Source of the DNA: Gymnogyps californianus
Lineage: Eukaryota; Chordata; Aves; Accipitriformes; Cathartidae
NCBI RefSeq assembly: GCF_018139145.2
Contig: NC_059478.1
Location: 27,683,001 to 27,747,000, forward strand
Reading direction: 5' to 3'
Length of the DNA stretch: 64,000 bases
Part shown: positions 37,657 through 49,905 of the stretch, piece after piece
Position numbering within the stretch: the stretch's first letter is position 1
Layout: each line of letters begins with the position of its first letter
The notes under the pieces: generated by a model
The model's input: only the letters and a program-made list of their open reading frames with translations
Database searches by the model: none
What the model was told of the DNA's origin: nothing
Translations under genes and position numbers: made by a program

Positions 37657-39020
37657 CAATCACAAAGCAACAAGCAAGTCCACACTGGAAAAAAAGGAAA
37701 AGGATGAATGACAGGCATTGTACTTTACCATTAATTAACCAACATATTTTAACATCCTAATTTACTTTACCATTCTTAGGGTAACATAAACAAGTTTACC
37801 AGAGTCCCCACTTCTACACACTATCCTGTCTAAAGTAGATCCCAGTCATTTCCAAATGTAAACTCAGAAAAACGATGCTTTGCATTTTGCAAATTACTCA
37901 ACTTTTTCTTGATCTGTTGTCACACATTTGGTCACAAGGGGATGCACGTTCCTCTACCGCAGGGCACACAGATCCTGGAAAATCCCCCCACAAAGCTGTA
38001 GTCCAAGACTGGGGGGCATTTGCCCTGTGCCAGGACATAAGTGTGGCTGGGCAGTGATCACAGTATCAGTATCATCTCCACCCATCCAGTGGCATTCTGA
38101 ATCAGAGGCAGGGTAGCAATGCTGCATTACCAGTGCAGGACTGGAGGAATCACAGTAGATCTGCCCTCCAAATCTTGGGTGTTCATCTTAGCGAGTAAGC
38201 CTTTCATATGAGGTCAAGACATGACTGGTCAAGAAGTAGTGTTCCTTTTATTGTTTGTAGATTAATTTCTTGCCCCTCTTTAACAGAACGAGCTCAGGAA
38301 AAAAAATTGTTGTCTTTATTTCCTTTTAAGCTATGGCATCTTCTTACATTTTTATGTTCTTTACAGATTCCTAATTGTTGATACAGTCACCGCTGTAACT
38401 AATATTTAGATACTAAATTGGGAATCACAAATAGATCAGTGGCTATTAAAGATGATGGCCTGATGCATCCTCTGGATCAGGAAGTTCTTGATGCCCTGAT
38501 TGCAAAAACTGGGTGAATACTTCAGAGTTTCCTCTGCCTTATGTCTCCCAGTTTGCTTCATCTTTAGTACTATTCGGTAAAACTTTATTGCCACTAAAAG
38601 CTTTATCAAAGTGCATAGTGTTGCCTGAGGTCAGACCAGCCAAGTCTTGAGCCTCATATGAACTGGTTTGATGCATAGAAAATCTGTCTTTAACAATTCC
38701 AGCCTCTCCTAATAAACTGGCCCATCCCTAAAGAATGCTGATTTTGAAATACAATTAACCTCCATGTATTCTGCCTTGGTGCTGCAAACAGCACCAGGAA
38801 GAAGGATTTTTTACCTGATTCACTCTTAACTGTTAAATCATGATTCCTTTTATTATGTTCTTGTGCATTTCATCCTAGTGGGACATGGAAACAAGTTTGG
38901 GTAGTTTCGTCGCCTGAATTTTCTGGTACACACCAGCTGCCTGGTGTGGCTACCTTCTCTGCACTGGAAAAGAATGTTTATTTCCCGTTTCTATACCGTC
39001 TCTACCACTTTCCCTAGGAG

Positions 39021-39046
39021 GGAAAGATCTTTTCCCTAATACAATT
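39021..39046 (+). repeat. 26-bp dispersed direct repeat, copy 2
   Basis: Identical to 37631-37656, 1390 bp further on, same orientation. It abuts the start of the LINE relic at 39046. Confidence 0.9.
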
Positions 39047-39360
39047 AAAAATAAACATAACAAAGTGTTTCTTCATACTATATCTAGGTATTTTAAAGCC
39101 ATTTTGGGGTGATGTAGTTATACACCTCCCAGTTTAATATCTGTTCAGTCAAGCAGAAGCTTTGCCAAACTGTATAGCATTGCTATAGAGAGGCCAAACC
39201 AGGCAGGTCTTGACCTTGTATGGAGGGCTTGCTCAGAGCTTGCTTCCCCATATACACTGGTGACCTGTGGAACTCCTTGCTGCCAAAAATCAAGGATGTT
39301 AAGAGCTTGACAACATTCAAAAGAGAGGAGATGGCAGACGCAGATCTTGGAAACACGCTT
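39046..39360 (+). mobile_element. Old CR1/L3-type LINE relic, 3' region, plus strand
   Basis: The bases aagtgtttcttcatact match the 'aagtatttcttcacac' block. Then cctgtggaactccttgctgc (39264-39283), and the following aaggatgttaagagcttgac and acattcaaaagagaggagat, match the 'ctgtggaactccctgccgc...gatgttgtgga...ttcaaaaagagatt' end of old CR1 elements. The true 3' tip is not recognised. Confidence 0.7.
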
Positions 39361-41942
39361 TAGCCTGTGGACCAGGGGAGAACTTGGGGTGAGCAACAGG
39401 GGAATGAGGAGAAGAGAGACCCAGCAGGTTTAAGAGAAGACAGTGGACAAGAAGCTGCACAGCTCACCGATAAGCATATGAGCCTTGATGACGTTCTGAG
39501 GTCATCCTGGGAATTTGCTGCTGCAAGGGGGAAGGGGAAGGCATCATGGCCAGCTTTGCAGGCTGGGTACAATCCTGCTCCTGCTTCTGCTGCTTGGTGG
39601 AGGACTGGGGAAAGGATGACCTTGCTGACAGGGAACTATGCACACACTGTGTGCCCATGTCAGGTGCCCCAGGCAGCATAACACCCACCAAATCAGCACT
39701 AGACACATACAAACATGCCCACCCCCTTGTTGGCAGTTTCAGAGAAAGGCCCCAGATAGCTCCAGATAGGCGAGGATCAGCACAACACTGTCACTGAAAT
39801 TTTTCCGTACCTGCAGCCAGTTTTGTACTGTTCATTGCAGAGCTGTTACAAGCACTAAATTCACTCTTTCTCCCACATGCACACCTTGTGATATCTGAAA
39901 TTAGGATGCCTCCTCTTGTCATTCAAACTGGCTGCTCCGCTGCTCAGAGCTGAGCTAGCTGGAAGACTGAGAGGCACGAGCCGACATCCTCAACTTGCAG
40001 AATTTCTTCCACAAAGAAGGGATTTAGTACATTTGTTACCACCTCAATTTAGATGGAAAGACAAGGAGACAGCAGCCACCCGTGAGTCAGAAGGGAATGA
40101 AGCCGGGTAGAGAAAGTTGGTGAGAGGAAAGTTGTCCCCACAATCATCAGAAATGTCTGATCATCCTCAGAGCTGCCTTGCTGAAAGTATCCTTTTGCTG
40201 TTTGCCCAAATGCAGCCATCACCAGCTCTCATGCCCAAAATAATTAGTTATGCCATTTAAAGGAAGGACCTTGGCAGGTGGGAAACAGCAGAAGAAAAGC
40301 ACAGCAAAATTCTGTTCCATGCCAGCCTTCTAGAGAGTGGTGATATGGGGCAGCAGCAATCCGACCGGAAAAAAGTGGGATCGGACAAAGGGGACGTGGA
40401 TTGTTGAAAATGCCAAAAAGGCTCAAGGTGTCTGCCTCGCTCATCTAACCTGCACGTCTCTCAAGCAGAGGAGCAAAGTGCTGTCTATGCTGGTTTCCTG
40501 GTGGGCAGCAATGAAGGGAGGCAGACAAAGTGATATTTCTCTCTCTCTCTTGCCTTGAGCAGGTGCCAGCAGAAAGCTTTGGCAGCTGCCGAGTGTTGTG
40601 CTCTGGGAATTTCTGCAGCACAGTGTTGGTCTCACTGCCGCAGTTGGATGACACCAGACGCGTTGGTGACAATGAGCCTTACAAGGAGAAGTGAAGGTGT
40701 AAAAACAAGATGAAATCCAAGCTGTGTTCTTTTGAAGGGAAGAAAGCATTTACTGACGTCAAGAGCTGCAGCCAGTTCCATTTGAGGTGCGTGTCGTGCC
40801 CAAAATGAATTTGAGAGACCACAAATTCACCTGGAAGATCGATTTCATGGCCTGAGAGTCTGAATAGTAACTCTGTATCACTCAACTCCAAAACGGCCCC
40901 TCTTTTTCCATTTGTGTTATTCTTCACAGCCGTGAAGCCATGCCATCTTTTTCTGCTGAGGCTGGGAGAGTGCTGCGTGTCACCCCCTCGCAGCTCACCA
41001 GCATCCAAGAGGCACTAGAAAAGCAATTAGCAGTGAGAGGATTAGGGAGCAGTGAAGTATGTGTGGTACGGCGAGAGGCTGGGGAGGCAAGCGGGCTTGC
41101 AGGACTGCTCTGGGCTCACCCGTAACTGCATGCGGGACCATTCTGCCAGTCAGGAGGTCCCACAGCAGATGGGGCAACACCTGATTTTTATTCCCAAAGA
41201 AAGTAACAAGTGGAAAGAAGGATTGCTTTCTACAGAAAGGAATAAAAGCAATGCTAATTAAACACTGTGCCTGCCTCTCTGCTTTGGCTCAGTGTGCTTC
41301 GTTGATCCAAAGGCTACAGAGGTGACTGTGGGACAGATTTCATCTTTGGTGTCACTTGGATGATTTTGGTGTGCTTGTCAAAGGGCAACAAACAAAATAC
41401 ATCCTGTGTGACCCATGCTTCATCCAGCTCATCCAGTTACCCTTTTTTTCAGTCCAGCTCAAACTTTCCACTACCTGGAGCAAAGGAAGAGGCAATCAGC
41501 TCGCCTAACACCGCGGGGAAGACATGCAGACCCAAGCATCGAAGCAGATCGAGATGAGTCCTGGACAGGGAGCTCTTGGAGAGGGGAAGACTTTGCTGCC
41601 TCCTTCTTCCCTCCAGCCTTCTTCAAACCCTCCAAACACACTGCAAAGCCAACACGGATAATACAGCAACCAGGGGGTGGGCAGGAACAGTGGCATTTGC
41701 AAAGGGACAGAGCAGCCAGATAGCTTGGAGACAGACTCCCACCAGGAGCTGGTCTTTGGCGTCTCTGTTTGCCCTGCAGCGGTTTCTGAAGCGCAGAGGT
41801 GTTTGCAAACTCACTCCCACTGTCCCTGCACCACGGCTCAGCTCTTCCAGGGAGATGGGGAGGTGATTCGATCTCTGCACTGCTTTCCTCAAACACTCTC
41901 CCTCCTCAGCTCATTTTCTGTTGATGCGCCCAGTGTGGTTTT

Positions 41943-41962
41943 CTAGCTCCTGACAGGGTTAA
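41943..41962 (+). repeat. Short direct repeat, copy 1
   Basis: CTAGCTCCTGACAGGGTTAA; differs from copy 2 by one inserted C. Confidence 0.85.
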
Positions 41963-42047
41963 TTGGCAGGCCCAGCAGGGGAAATAAAATGTTTCAGCTC
42001 TGTGGTTGCTTTTTTGTCCTTGTTTGCTCATGAGGCTGTGGGAAAGC

Positions 42048-42076
42048 GCTAGCTCCTGAAGGGTTAAAGAGCTAGC
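42048..42076 (+). repeat. Short direct repeat copy 2 with inverted arms
   Basis: CTAGCTCCTGAAGGGTTAA at 42049-42067 repeats copy 1. It also lies inside an 8-bp inverted repeat: GCTAGCTC (42048-42055) and GAGCTAGC (42069-42076). Confidence 0.85.
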
Positions 42077-42971
42077 ACAGCAGGTAGCCAGCTGCTCTAG
42101 ATCTCTACAATTTATTCCTGGCCCCTATTCAGGCCCCTGAATGCTGCTCAGGTGCATATTAAGGCCACTACAGGGCTGACACACAACCCCTGCTCCTCAC
42201 AGCCCAGGGCTGCGGGGAACAGAGGGCACAGGCCAGGGCTGGGGGGATGGCCAGGGCCGAGGTGGGCAAGCTGTCAGGCACAGTCACGGCCACTAAGGGC
42301 CATTTTGCACCCAGCAGCAGGGGGCTTCTGTAGCCCTTTTGCTCTCCCTCTGGGCTGGGCTTCCACAGAGACACAAGTCCCCTCCCAGCTTCTTCTCTGA
42401 AAGCACTCTCGTTCCTCTTCCATTTTCCTCTAAGTTTCCAATGAAGATTTATTACTCTGAGTGATTACGCTGTCAGCCAAATGAGCAGGGAATAGGCATA
42501 TCCTTTCTTCTTGCATTCCAGCCACTGGTCCTTTTGGCTCTCACCGAAAAGAGCAGAGATGATTTTAGTCCCTTTTTCTTGCAGGTATTATTTATTTGCA
42601 GGCTGACAGCATGTGGGAAAACCCATCAAGAATCAGAACCCCGGGGCATGAAGCTGGGTTATTATTCACCTATTTAAAACCTGGAAAGAACTGGGTGGTC
42701 AGTTAAATGCATGCAAGACTCCAAGGCAAAGACTCCCTATCAGCACTGAAGACCAGTCAGATGTGGCATGAGAAGCAACTGAGAACAGGCAAAGGGGGCT
42801 GTGAGGAGACAGAAATGTCAAAGCAGAAGACAGCAGTAGTTTCCATCCCACACTCAGAAAACAGGAATTTTACACAAGATGACAATCGCCAAGGAGATGA
42901 AGCACACATACACAAAGAGATTTTCCCCAAGACCTATGAGATCAAGATTTATTTTTAAAGATTGATTTTTT

Positions 42972-42997
42972 GGGGGGGTGGGGTGGTGTGTGTGTGT
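42972..42997 (+). repeat. G-run plus (TG)n
   Basis: G7, then tggggtgg, then a TG repeat. Confidence 0.8.
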
Positions 42998-43304
42998 TTT
43001 TAATTTTAATTTCCTTGTAATAAGAACATTCCCCTGTCATGTGAGAATGCAGCTGCAGCAGTAATGCTATGCTATACCCAGATGACAAGAACACAACCCC
43101 AAATGTAAACAAAAAGAGAACCCAACTGGTCTGATTTTGGTGCCCACCTGAGAGAAATGCAAGTAACAAACAGATTGCACCAAAAAACCACCCCTCATGC
43201 TGGATTTCTGACATTGCTGGTTAGATTATTAAAATGGTAATCAGTAAAAAGGGCAATTTCAATCAATCAACTTCATTTCCTAAGGAGAAGCCACAGGAGG
43301 GAGA

Positions 43305-43370
43305 GTGAAGGAGTCAGGAGATCTGGTTGTACAGATTTGGGCAAATCATTTTGCTCTGTATGCCTATTCC
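43305..43370 (+). repeat. MIR SINE relic with internal deletion
   Basis: The bases aggagtcaggagatctgg are followed almost at once by ttgggcaaatcattttgctc and tgtatgcctattcc. The MIR boxes are in order, with the middle deleted. Confidence 0.7.
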
Positions 43371-43820
43371 ATCCTCCTTTTATCTCACTAGACTGTGTCC
43401 TAGCCCTGTGTCATCGTCTAGACAACGCCATTTCTTCTGTCCTGCTTTTTCATCCAAGAAAGGGCTGGGAGAGGAAAGGACAGGCACCGAGTCTGCAAGC
43501 TCTTTACAGAGCCACAAACAGAATTCAGATCACCAAGTCTTAACATCCCTAGTCGTCAGTAAATGGCCAGGAAACCCTCTGGCAAAATGTACCTTTTTTC
43601 CTTCCTTATGTTGGTCCAACAGAGAATGACAACTTGCTATTCTGTTAGCCCAAGCAGCAGCATCCTGCTCGGTGAAGCTGAAGGCTCGGCCCTGCTGATG
43701 TACTGTGCGTGTCAGCACAACAACACTTCGGCTCTCAGTTTGCTTTGACAAAATCCAGGAAATTGCACACAAATGCAATGTTAAAAAACCCATTACAATC
43801 GCAAAGCTGAAAGCCTGCTA

Positions 43821-43930
43821 ATCGGGAAACGCAGGGAGGAAGATCGTGCGACTCGCCCAAGGCCAGGCAAGGAATCGGCGACGGAGCTCACAGCCAAACG
43901 CAGGTATCCTAACAGGCAGAGCTACCCCTT
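43821..43930 (-). repeat. MIR SINE relic, antisense, CpG-rich
   Basis: The plus strand reads gggaaacgcagggagg, then gactcgcccaaggccaggca, then acggagctcacagcc, then cgcaggtatcct, matching antisense MIR. Ten CpGs lie in about 105 bp from 43800, far above the rest of the window. Confidence 0.75.
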
Positions 43931-46291
43931 AACTACAGATCAAACACAAGGTCCCAAAATGCTCTTAATCAAAACAGTACCGAAACATCCTACCAAGGTC
44001 ACTGCACACAAAGCTCACCAGGAAAAATACAGTTTTGGGGGGTGAGTGTTTATGCTAGCAAGGTTTGAGGTTTGTCAGACTCCCCTAATATGCCCCAGCA
44101 GGCTGCAGCAGGAGCCAGTGGGACGGGGTTCCCAAACCGCCTGCACTGCAGAGCACACTTGGGAAATAAATAAATTGCACAGAAACTCTGTCCCTTTGGG
44201 TTCTTCTCTTTCTCTCCATATTATCGTGTCACTGTGCATGTCACCTTGTAATACTGGGTTATTTATCATCACTGAGTGCCTAGATTGGCCCTGCTAGAGA
44301 AAAATCAGAGAAAGCAGCAGGGGCTGAGGTTTGATGAGAAGGAAACAAATTCTTCCCTTTGAGAAGCATACGTACTTTTCTGCTACCCCACACACACCCA
44401 CACATGCACGCACACATTTCCAGGCTGTTCCTCTTCCCCCTGCCAGCAGGCTCCTTTCAGCCTGGCGAGTCCCCGCTCTTCTCCCTTTTCTCTGCTCAGA
44501 TTCAGTGCCTCGTTTCTATGGATTTCTGTGTCAGCTCCCTCAAGGATATTCGCTGGAATGGACACATTTACGGGATGACTAACGTTCTGAAAGCAGGTGG
44601 TGCTATTATAGTCATACAAAAGCCACCTATTTTTGGTGCCTTGCACTGTCATCCTGTTAGGCTATACTTTGCTTTGCCTTGTTATCATACCAACTTCTCA
44701 GCACCATTACTCCAGGCTGCTTCAGTTGCAGGGCTGTCTGCAGAGGACTGATAGAGGGGCATCTTTTTTCACTGCAGTGGTCGCTTGGAGCTCCCACACA
44801 CAAAGAGTTTCTCTCTCTGTCATAATTCATTTCCTTCATGAATCTTGAGAATGTACTTAAAAAAAAAAAGGAAAAAGTTCTGGTATATATGCATATCTAA
44901 TGTATGCACATGCTCACATACACATATTTTCCTATGCAGAGCAGCGGCCTTAAAGTGAAATGTTAGAAGATGACTATGTTCACTTTATCCTTATATCATA
45001 TTCGGCATAATCACTTTGAAAGTCATAAGGTAAATTTTGAGTATTGTCTATTATCTTCAATGATGTCTGTTCACATTAACTACTTTAATATCTCAACTTG
45101 TATTGGCTTCGAAACTCTTAGCTAGTCTCATCTCAGTTCTTGGCATGTGATCTTCTCTGTCCCTGAAGTCCTGGGTTTGGTGTGGTAACACTGCAAGGGC
45201 GCTGTACTTATCCTCAGCCACAGACCATCTCTGCCTAAATACCATCTAAGCACCCAGGACTGAGAAGGAATGCAAGATGAAACACAGGCACAGAGTTTAA
45301 ATAAAATCACTTTATTAGAAGCACATTTCCTGAACTTCAGTCCTGAGTTCTTATTTAACTAATAGTAAAGTGACCAGGAAAAAACAATGTCAGCATATGA
45401 CAGTGTTAAAGTGCCTATAACAGAGCAGGGACCACTGCAGGAAGATCCTCAGGCAGACCAAAACCACCAGAATCTCCTACGTCCTTTTCACCTTGAAGGG
45501 AGAAGCTGGATTTTCGCTTCCAGCTCGGCACTTTGCAAAACCTGGCAGTTCTGACTCCAGCTCCTTTTACTCCTCATAAACCCAGTGGAGAGCAGTACAA
45601 ATTGTATGTGTGCTTCCGAAACTATTTTATGCCAATCCAGCTTGTGTGTGAGGGATTTGCATTCAGAGAGCCTACAATAAGTACAGAATTATTAATACAG
45701 TGTTGTACTCAATAGCTGAGACACTGCTTGTTACCAGGGGAAAAAACACTACCCTTCTGCTATAAAGGATCTAAATGGGAATCAGGCTCAGTCTCGTCTC
45801 ATAGCGTAAATGTCCTGACCTGCTGTTCCCTACTTTGTAACACAAATTCAGCTATAATCAATTATGGCTTGAAATGCTTCTTAAATATAGAGAAAAATCC
45901 AAAGCACATGCAAAGGCCTCTGATGGTAACTGATGCGATAAAGCAGTGCAGGAAACTCCTTTTTCTTATTAAAGGCTGATTTTAAATCCCTCTGCAGACA
46001 GATGCAGTTGCTGTGCTGTGTACTGCTAACCTTGAATTCACATTAACAAGTGTATCAAAACTTTCCTTTTCCAACTGAGTGCTTAGTATGGGAACTTCTC
46101 TGACAGCGGCCGCACGTTCTCCTCTCCCCACATTTCATCACCAAACATTCCCTGGTAATCAATAGAGGTCAAATCTAGATCCCATTGGGATTCACAGTGA
46201 AAACTATTGACATAAACAGGTCAAGAATAGCCAAGAGACGATTTATACAACAGAGAGCAGAAAACATAAGCAGGAAAAGGCCACCACCTTC

Positions 46292-46335
46292 TTAGCTGGT
46301 GTAAATCAAGATAGCTACAGATTTACACCAGCTAA
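46292..46335. repeat. Perfect 16-bp stem hairpin, 12-nt loop
   Basis: TTAGCTGGTGTAAATC (46292-46307) and GATTTACACCAGCTAA (46320-46335) are exact reverse complements. The arms resemble the palindromic 'ctggtgtaaatc...gatttacaccag' repeat that I recall from reptile and bird genomes, with most of its centre lost. That family match is from memory. Confidence 0.85.
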
Positions 46336-47268
46336 AGATAAGGCAGGAAAAAAAAGACAAAAGAGACTAAAAGCATCTTTATTTAATGACCTCAGAGGCA
46401 AACAAAATCTCATCATAGCACTGTCGCACAGAAAAGCTTTGACCCAGCCAGGCTGATACAACACGGAGGCTCCTTCTTCTCCGACCGCTATTGCCTTCCA
46501 AGACAGTCCGGGACATAGAGGAGAAGCAAAGGAAGAGAAAACCTGCTTTGTTCTTGATTTCAGCGACCATCAGAAAAACATCCACTTCTCTTCAATCGAC
46601 TGCCATTGAGGAATGAAACGTTTCGTGCCAGAAGAGGGCACTTGAACTACAGGCAAGCATGAGCTGTGCTGCCTGGTGCTGACCCAGGCAGGCAGGCAGA
46701 CAAGCTGGGGAGGGGGAAACCGCTTCATTAGGCCCAACCTTACACTGGGAAATAACTACAGGGAGGTGCAAAGAGGCACCAGGCTGCTGGGCCTCCACTC
46801 TCCTCCTAAGAGCTGACACTGAGTGCTCATCCTCACTGGTTTTGCTGCCTTCGACTTGCTCAAGTCCCCCCCCCATCAGCACAGAGCTCAAGCTTGTGCT
46901 CCTGGGTCACACAGGCTCTGCGTCAGGCCAGGCCTATTTTGAAATAGAAAGTAATTGTCCCACCAACAGCACAACTACTGAGACCCAGTCCCTACCCCTG
47001 GTTTCTCCAGCAATATGGATTGTGTGCCAGCTGAAATTCTCCCTGTACTGGAGCATTTTACAGCAGCTCCCCCGTACAGACCCTCTGGTGTGTAATAACA
47101 TTTAAACTCGCTCCAGCCTTTCCCCCAGCAGAGGCATTAGTTGAGTCTCTTTCCTTTGCTCAGCTGCCTGTTTTTATAAGACTTGCCCAAACTTAATACC
47201 TCTGAGAACTCTTTCTGGTTGGAACCAAAAAAAATAGGCTCAGAAGTTTTAGGGTGAATGTATATGAA

Positions 47269-47294
47269 ACACACACACACACACACACACACAC
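47269..47294 (+). repeat. (AC)13 microsatellite
   Basis: Thirteen perfect AC units. Confidence 0.95.
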
Positions 47295-49263
47295 GCCTGC
47301 TGCCCAGCAAAAGGACCCTAAACACAAAGGCTGTCTGCTTTTTCCAACTGTATGAGCTGGTTCACAACCAGATTGGTCTCTACAAACCTTACTCGTCAAA
47401 GCACATACACTGGTCCCATCCCTCCAGGCACAACATGATCAGCCATGCCTCATCTCCTTAGAAAAATCTTGACAACACAGATTTCAGAGATTATGCAGAA
47501 ACCTGAATTACAGGCAAGAAAGACCAGAAGAGATGGAGAAAAACAAACGGAATTATATAGCAAGTATGAGAATTTAGGTCTTGCTTTGAGAGTTTTGTTT
47601 CTTTTCTGTGGTGTTCCCTATGATGAATCTGAAGCCATTTTCTTGTTTGAGATGGGCTAGAACAGAGTAATAGCTAATGTAGCTGAACCAGTCCATAAAC
47701 TCCCACTGCATCTATCTATACCATCTGATTCTCAGTGGCTGCCTCAGAGTGGTTAGTCCTCTGTTTGCATCTCGAAAGTTTCCAGACACATAAATAAACC
47801 AAGCACGGATAAATCGGGTCTGAAGGTCTGTTTCTCAGATGGATCTGGCAGCTGCCTCAGTTTATTGGCAGTTCATTTATCATCTGAAGAAAAATATTGA
47901 TGGTTCTGGAGACACAGGCCCTTTCTGTGTCCTGGCTGAAGGAAAGCTGTCCTTCTGGGCAGGCTTTGGAAAGAAAGTCAATGCAACAGATTCTACTTGG
48001 CAGACATGTGAGGGATGCGGTGCAAAGAGGAATCATTAAGTAAGGAAGAAGGGACACTAGGATGATAACCCTGCTGGCCCAGAAATAGCCCAGTCTCTAA
48101 TCTTCACAGTGTCACAGCAAGAATATGAGATTGTGAGACTGCTAACAGGCACAGTCATGGGCATCTTCTCAAGGGGAGGTATTACTGCTACACAGTAAGA
48201 GACAAGGAGCCTGAAGCTGTATTCTGCCAACAGAACCAGCCACTTACCAGACCGTGAAGAAATCCACAGAAACTCCAGGATGAAAAGGCTTGAAAACAGG
48301 AATAATGGGACTGAAGTACTGTAGACTCTCTCCCCTTGGGCTGGCAGAACCATGCAGTCCTGGCTCCACCATGTAGGAGTGTTAGCAGTCCAGCTGCCTC
48401 TCCTCTAGAAAGTCACCAGGAAGACAACTGGATCATCCGAGCCATTTCCATCCCCTACCTTGATTAAACCAGCTACGTTCCACTTAAACAGCCTGTTTAA
48501 GGATTTATTGAAAGGAAGCTTGAGATTTGTCACGTATTGATATGGTGGAAAGAGACCTCACTTTGCACATGTCCTCCAACACTGCTCCAGCCAAATGTCC
48601 GCAGAAACCAGTCCCATGTAAGCTTTTGCTACATGTGACACTCCACTGCCCTGCAGATCTCTCTTTGCTACATGAGAGGTCTTGAGTAGTTAACCTACGT
48701 ACTGGATTTCTTGAGGAACTGGCCGATGAAGAAAAGATGAATGGATTGTCACCTATCATTTGGTCTTTTGTGGCACCAGACGACAGTTGCTGGTTTGATA
48801 AGGATTACTTAGTTTTAGAAAAAGAAATAACTGGCCTGACAGAATCATGAATGCATCCTGACTGTGGGAGCATGTTATCCAGAAGTTGGTTTGCTGAGGA
48901 AGAATGAGGCACACGAATCACAATGACAGAAAGCAAGCTATCTGGGATGTTACAATTTTCAAAAACCATGTATTCCTCCAGCAGGAGTTGGTTCCTAGAC
49001 TCTTTTAGCCAGATGACCAAAACTCCAGCCTATGCTGAACAGAAATTCAGTTAATTTAAAAAGCTTTGAATCCCTCCTAAGTTTTGGGAAAGAGTACAGC
49101 AGAACACACACAGACTGTTAAGTGCATGAGGAACTGAACACATGATGATTACAGTGTGTACTCTGAAACAGAAAGCCATATCTCTCATTTTGATGCTTGC
49201 ACCTGCTGCTTGTGTGACCAGGGCAGGATTTATCCTGAGTGCAAGTAAAAATTATAATGCACA

Positions 49264-49295
49264 GCAAATACAGACTCTGGCAAATACAGACTCTA
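49264..49295 (+). repeat. 16-bp tandem duplication
   Basis: Two copies of GCAAATACAGACTCT plus one base (G in the first, A in the second). Confidence 0.9.
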
Positions 49296-49540
49296 GAGTC
49301 ACTGGAGTTGATTCTCCATTGCTTGGCAACTCGTACAGTTGTGTATACCTAGAAAGAAAGTGTAAGATGATATACCAACTCTAGAAATGAAGGAATGATT
49401 CTGATCTGGTAATATTTTTCTGCTTATGGTGTACAGGATAAATACTCAGATGACGAATAACTAGGTAGGCTAGGAGACTTCAAACATGAAAAAAAGGCAG
49501 CTGATACGAGCGCCATGGGGAAAGCAGATGGGGATCAATG

Positions 49541-49905
49541 CTGCTTCCAGTGTAACAATTAGGTATCACAAAATAAAGCTTGCAAGTGGTAGGCTTAAAA
49601 CAAACAAGATATTATTAAGCTGTGGAAGTCCCTAGCAAGGAATGCTGTGGATGCTAAAAATGTATACAGGTTCATGGGAGACAAATCCATTGAGTGTTAC
49701 TACAGACATAATCAACATCTCTGGCTCCAGGATCCCCAAACCACTAATTGCTGGAAGCTGGAAGAATATTCAGGGGAAGTATTGTTATATGCTTACTCTA
49801 TTATTATATTCTTCTCAGGCATCTGCTTTTGGCCTCTGTCAGAGACAAGACACTGCAGAGGACCGGTTTTGATCTGAGCTGATTTGGCTGTTCTTCCGTT
49901 AAGAG
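49541..49905 (+). mobile_element. CR1/L3-type LINE 3' end, plus strand, well preserved
   Basis: The landmarks run in family order. These are ccagtgtaacaatt (49547 on), ggtaggcttaaaacaaac (49588-49605), ctgtggaagtcc (49620-49631), then aatgctgtggatgctaaaaa and gacaaatccattgagtgtta. Then come attgctggaagctgg, tgcttactctattattatat, aggcatctgcttttggcctc and tgtcagagacaagacactgc. It ends near gatttggctgttctt. About 365 bp can be followed with few gaps, so it is old but unusually complete for this window. Confidence 0.88.

Larger units (their letters stand above)
36011..39020. other. Unique intronic sequence
   Basis: Holds an 11-bp tandem duplication (36316-36337) and one copy of a 26-bp dispersed repeat (37631-37656). 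The bases ctcctgacttcaatgc near 37231 resemble the end of a common old amniote repeat, but too little is left to name. No gene seen. Confidence 0.45.
39361..43304. other. GC-richer unique sequence, no gene called
   Basis: Many overlapping open frames on both strands reflect the composition. The highest GC is around 42180-42360. Holds the duplicated 19/20-mer at 41943 and 42049. The minus-strand frame at 40679-41008 is treated as a finding. A G/GT-rich run lies at 42972-42997. Confidence 0.45.
43931..49540. other. Unique intronic sequence
   Basis: Holds an A-run at about 44860-44870, a CA-type stretch at 44390-44417, the hairpin at 46292, the CA microsatellite at 47269 and the 16-bp tandem at 49264. 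No gene recognised. Confidence 0.45.

Noticed and set aside
41471..41896. 141-codon minus-strand open frame
   Set aside because: Overlapping frames are open on both strands in this GC-richer stretch. No domain, no splice context, composition explains it.
44359..44751. 130-codon plus-strand frame
   Set aside because: Checked for exon-like content around 44520-44640, with no family match and no clear splice pair.
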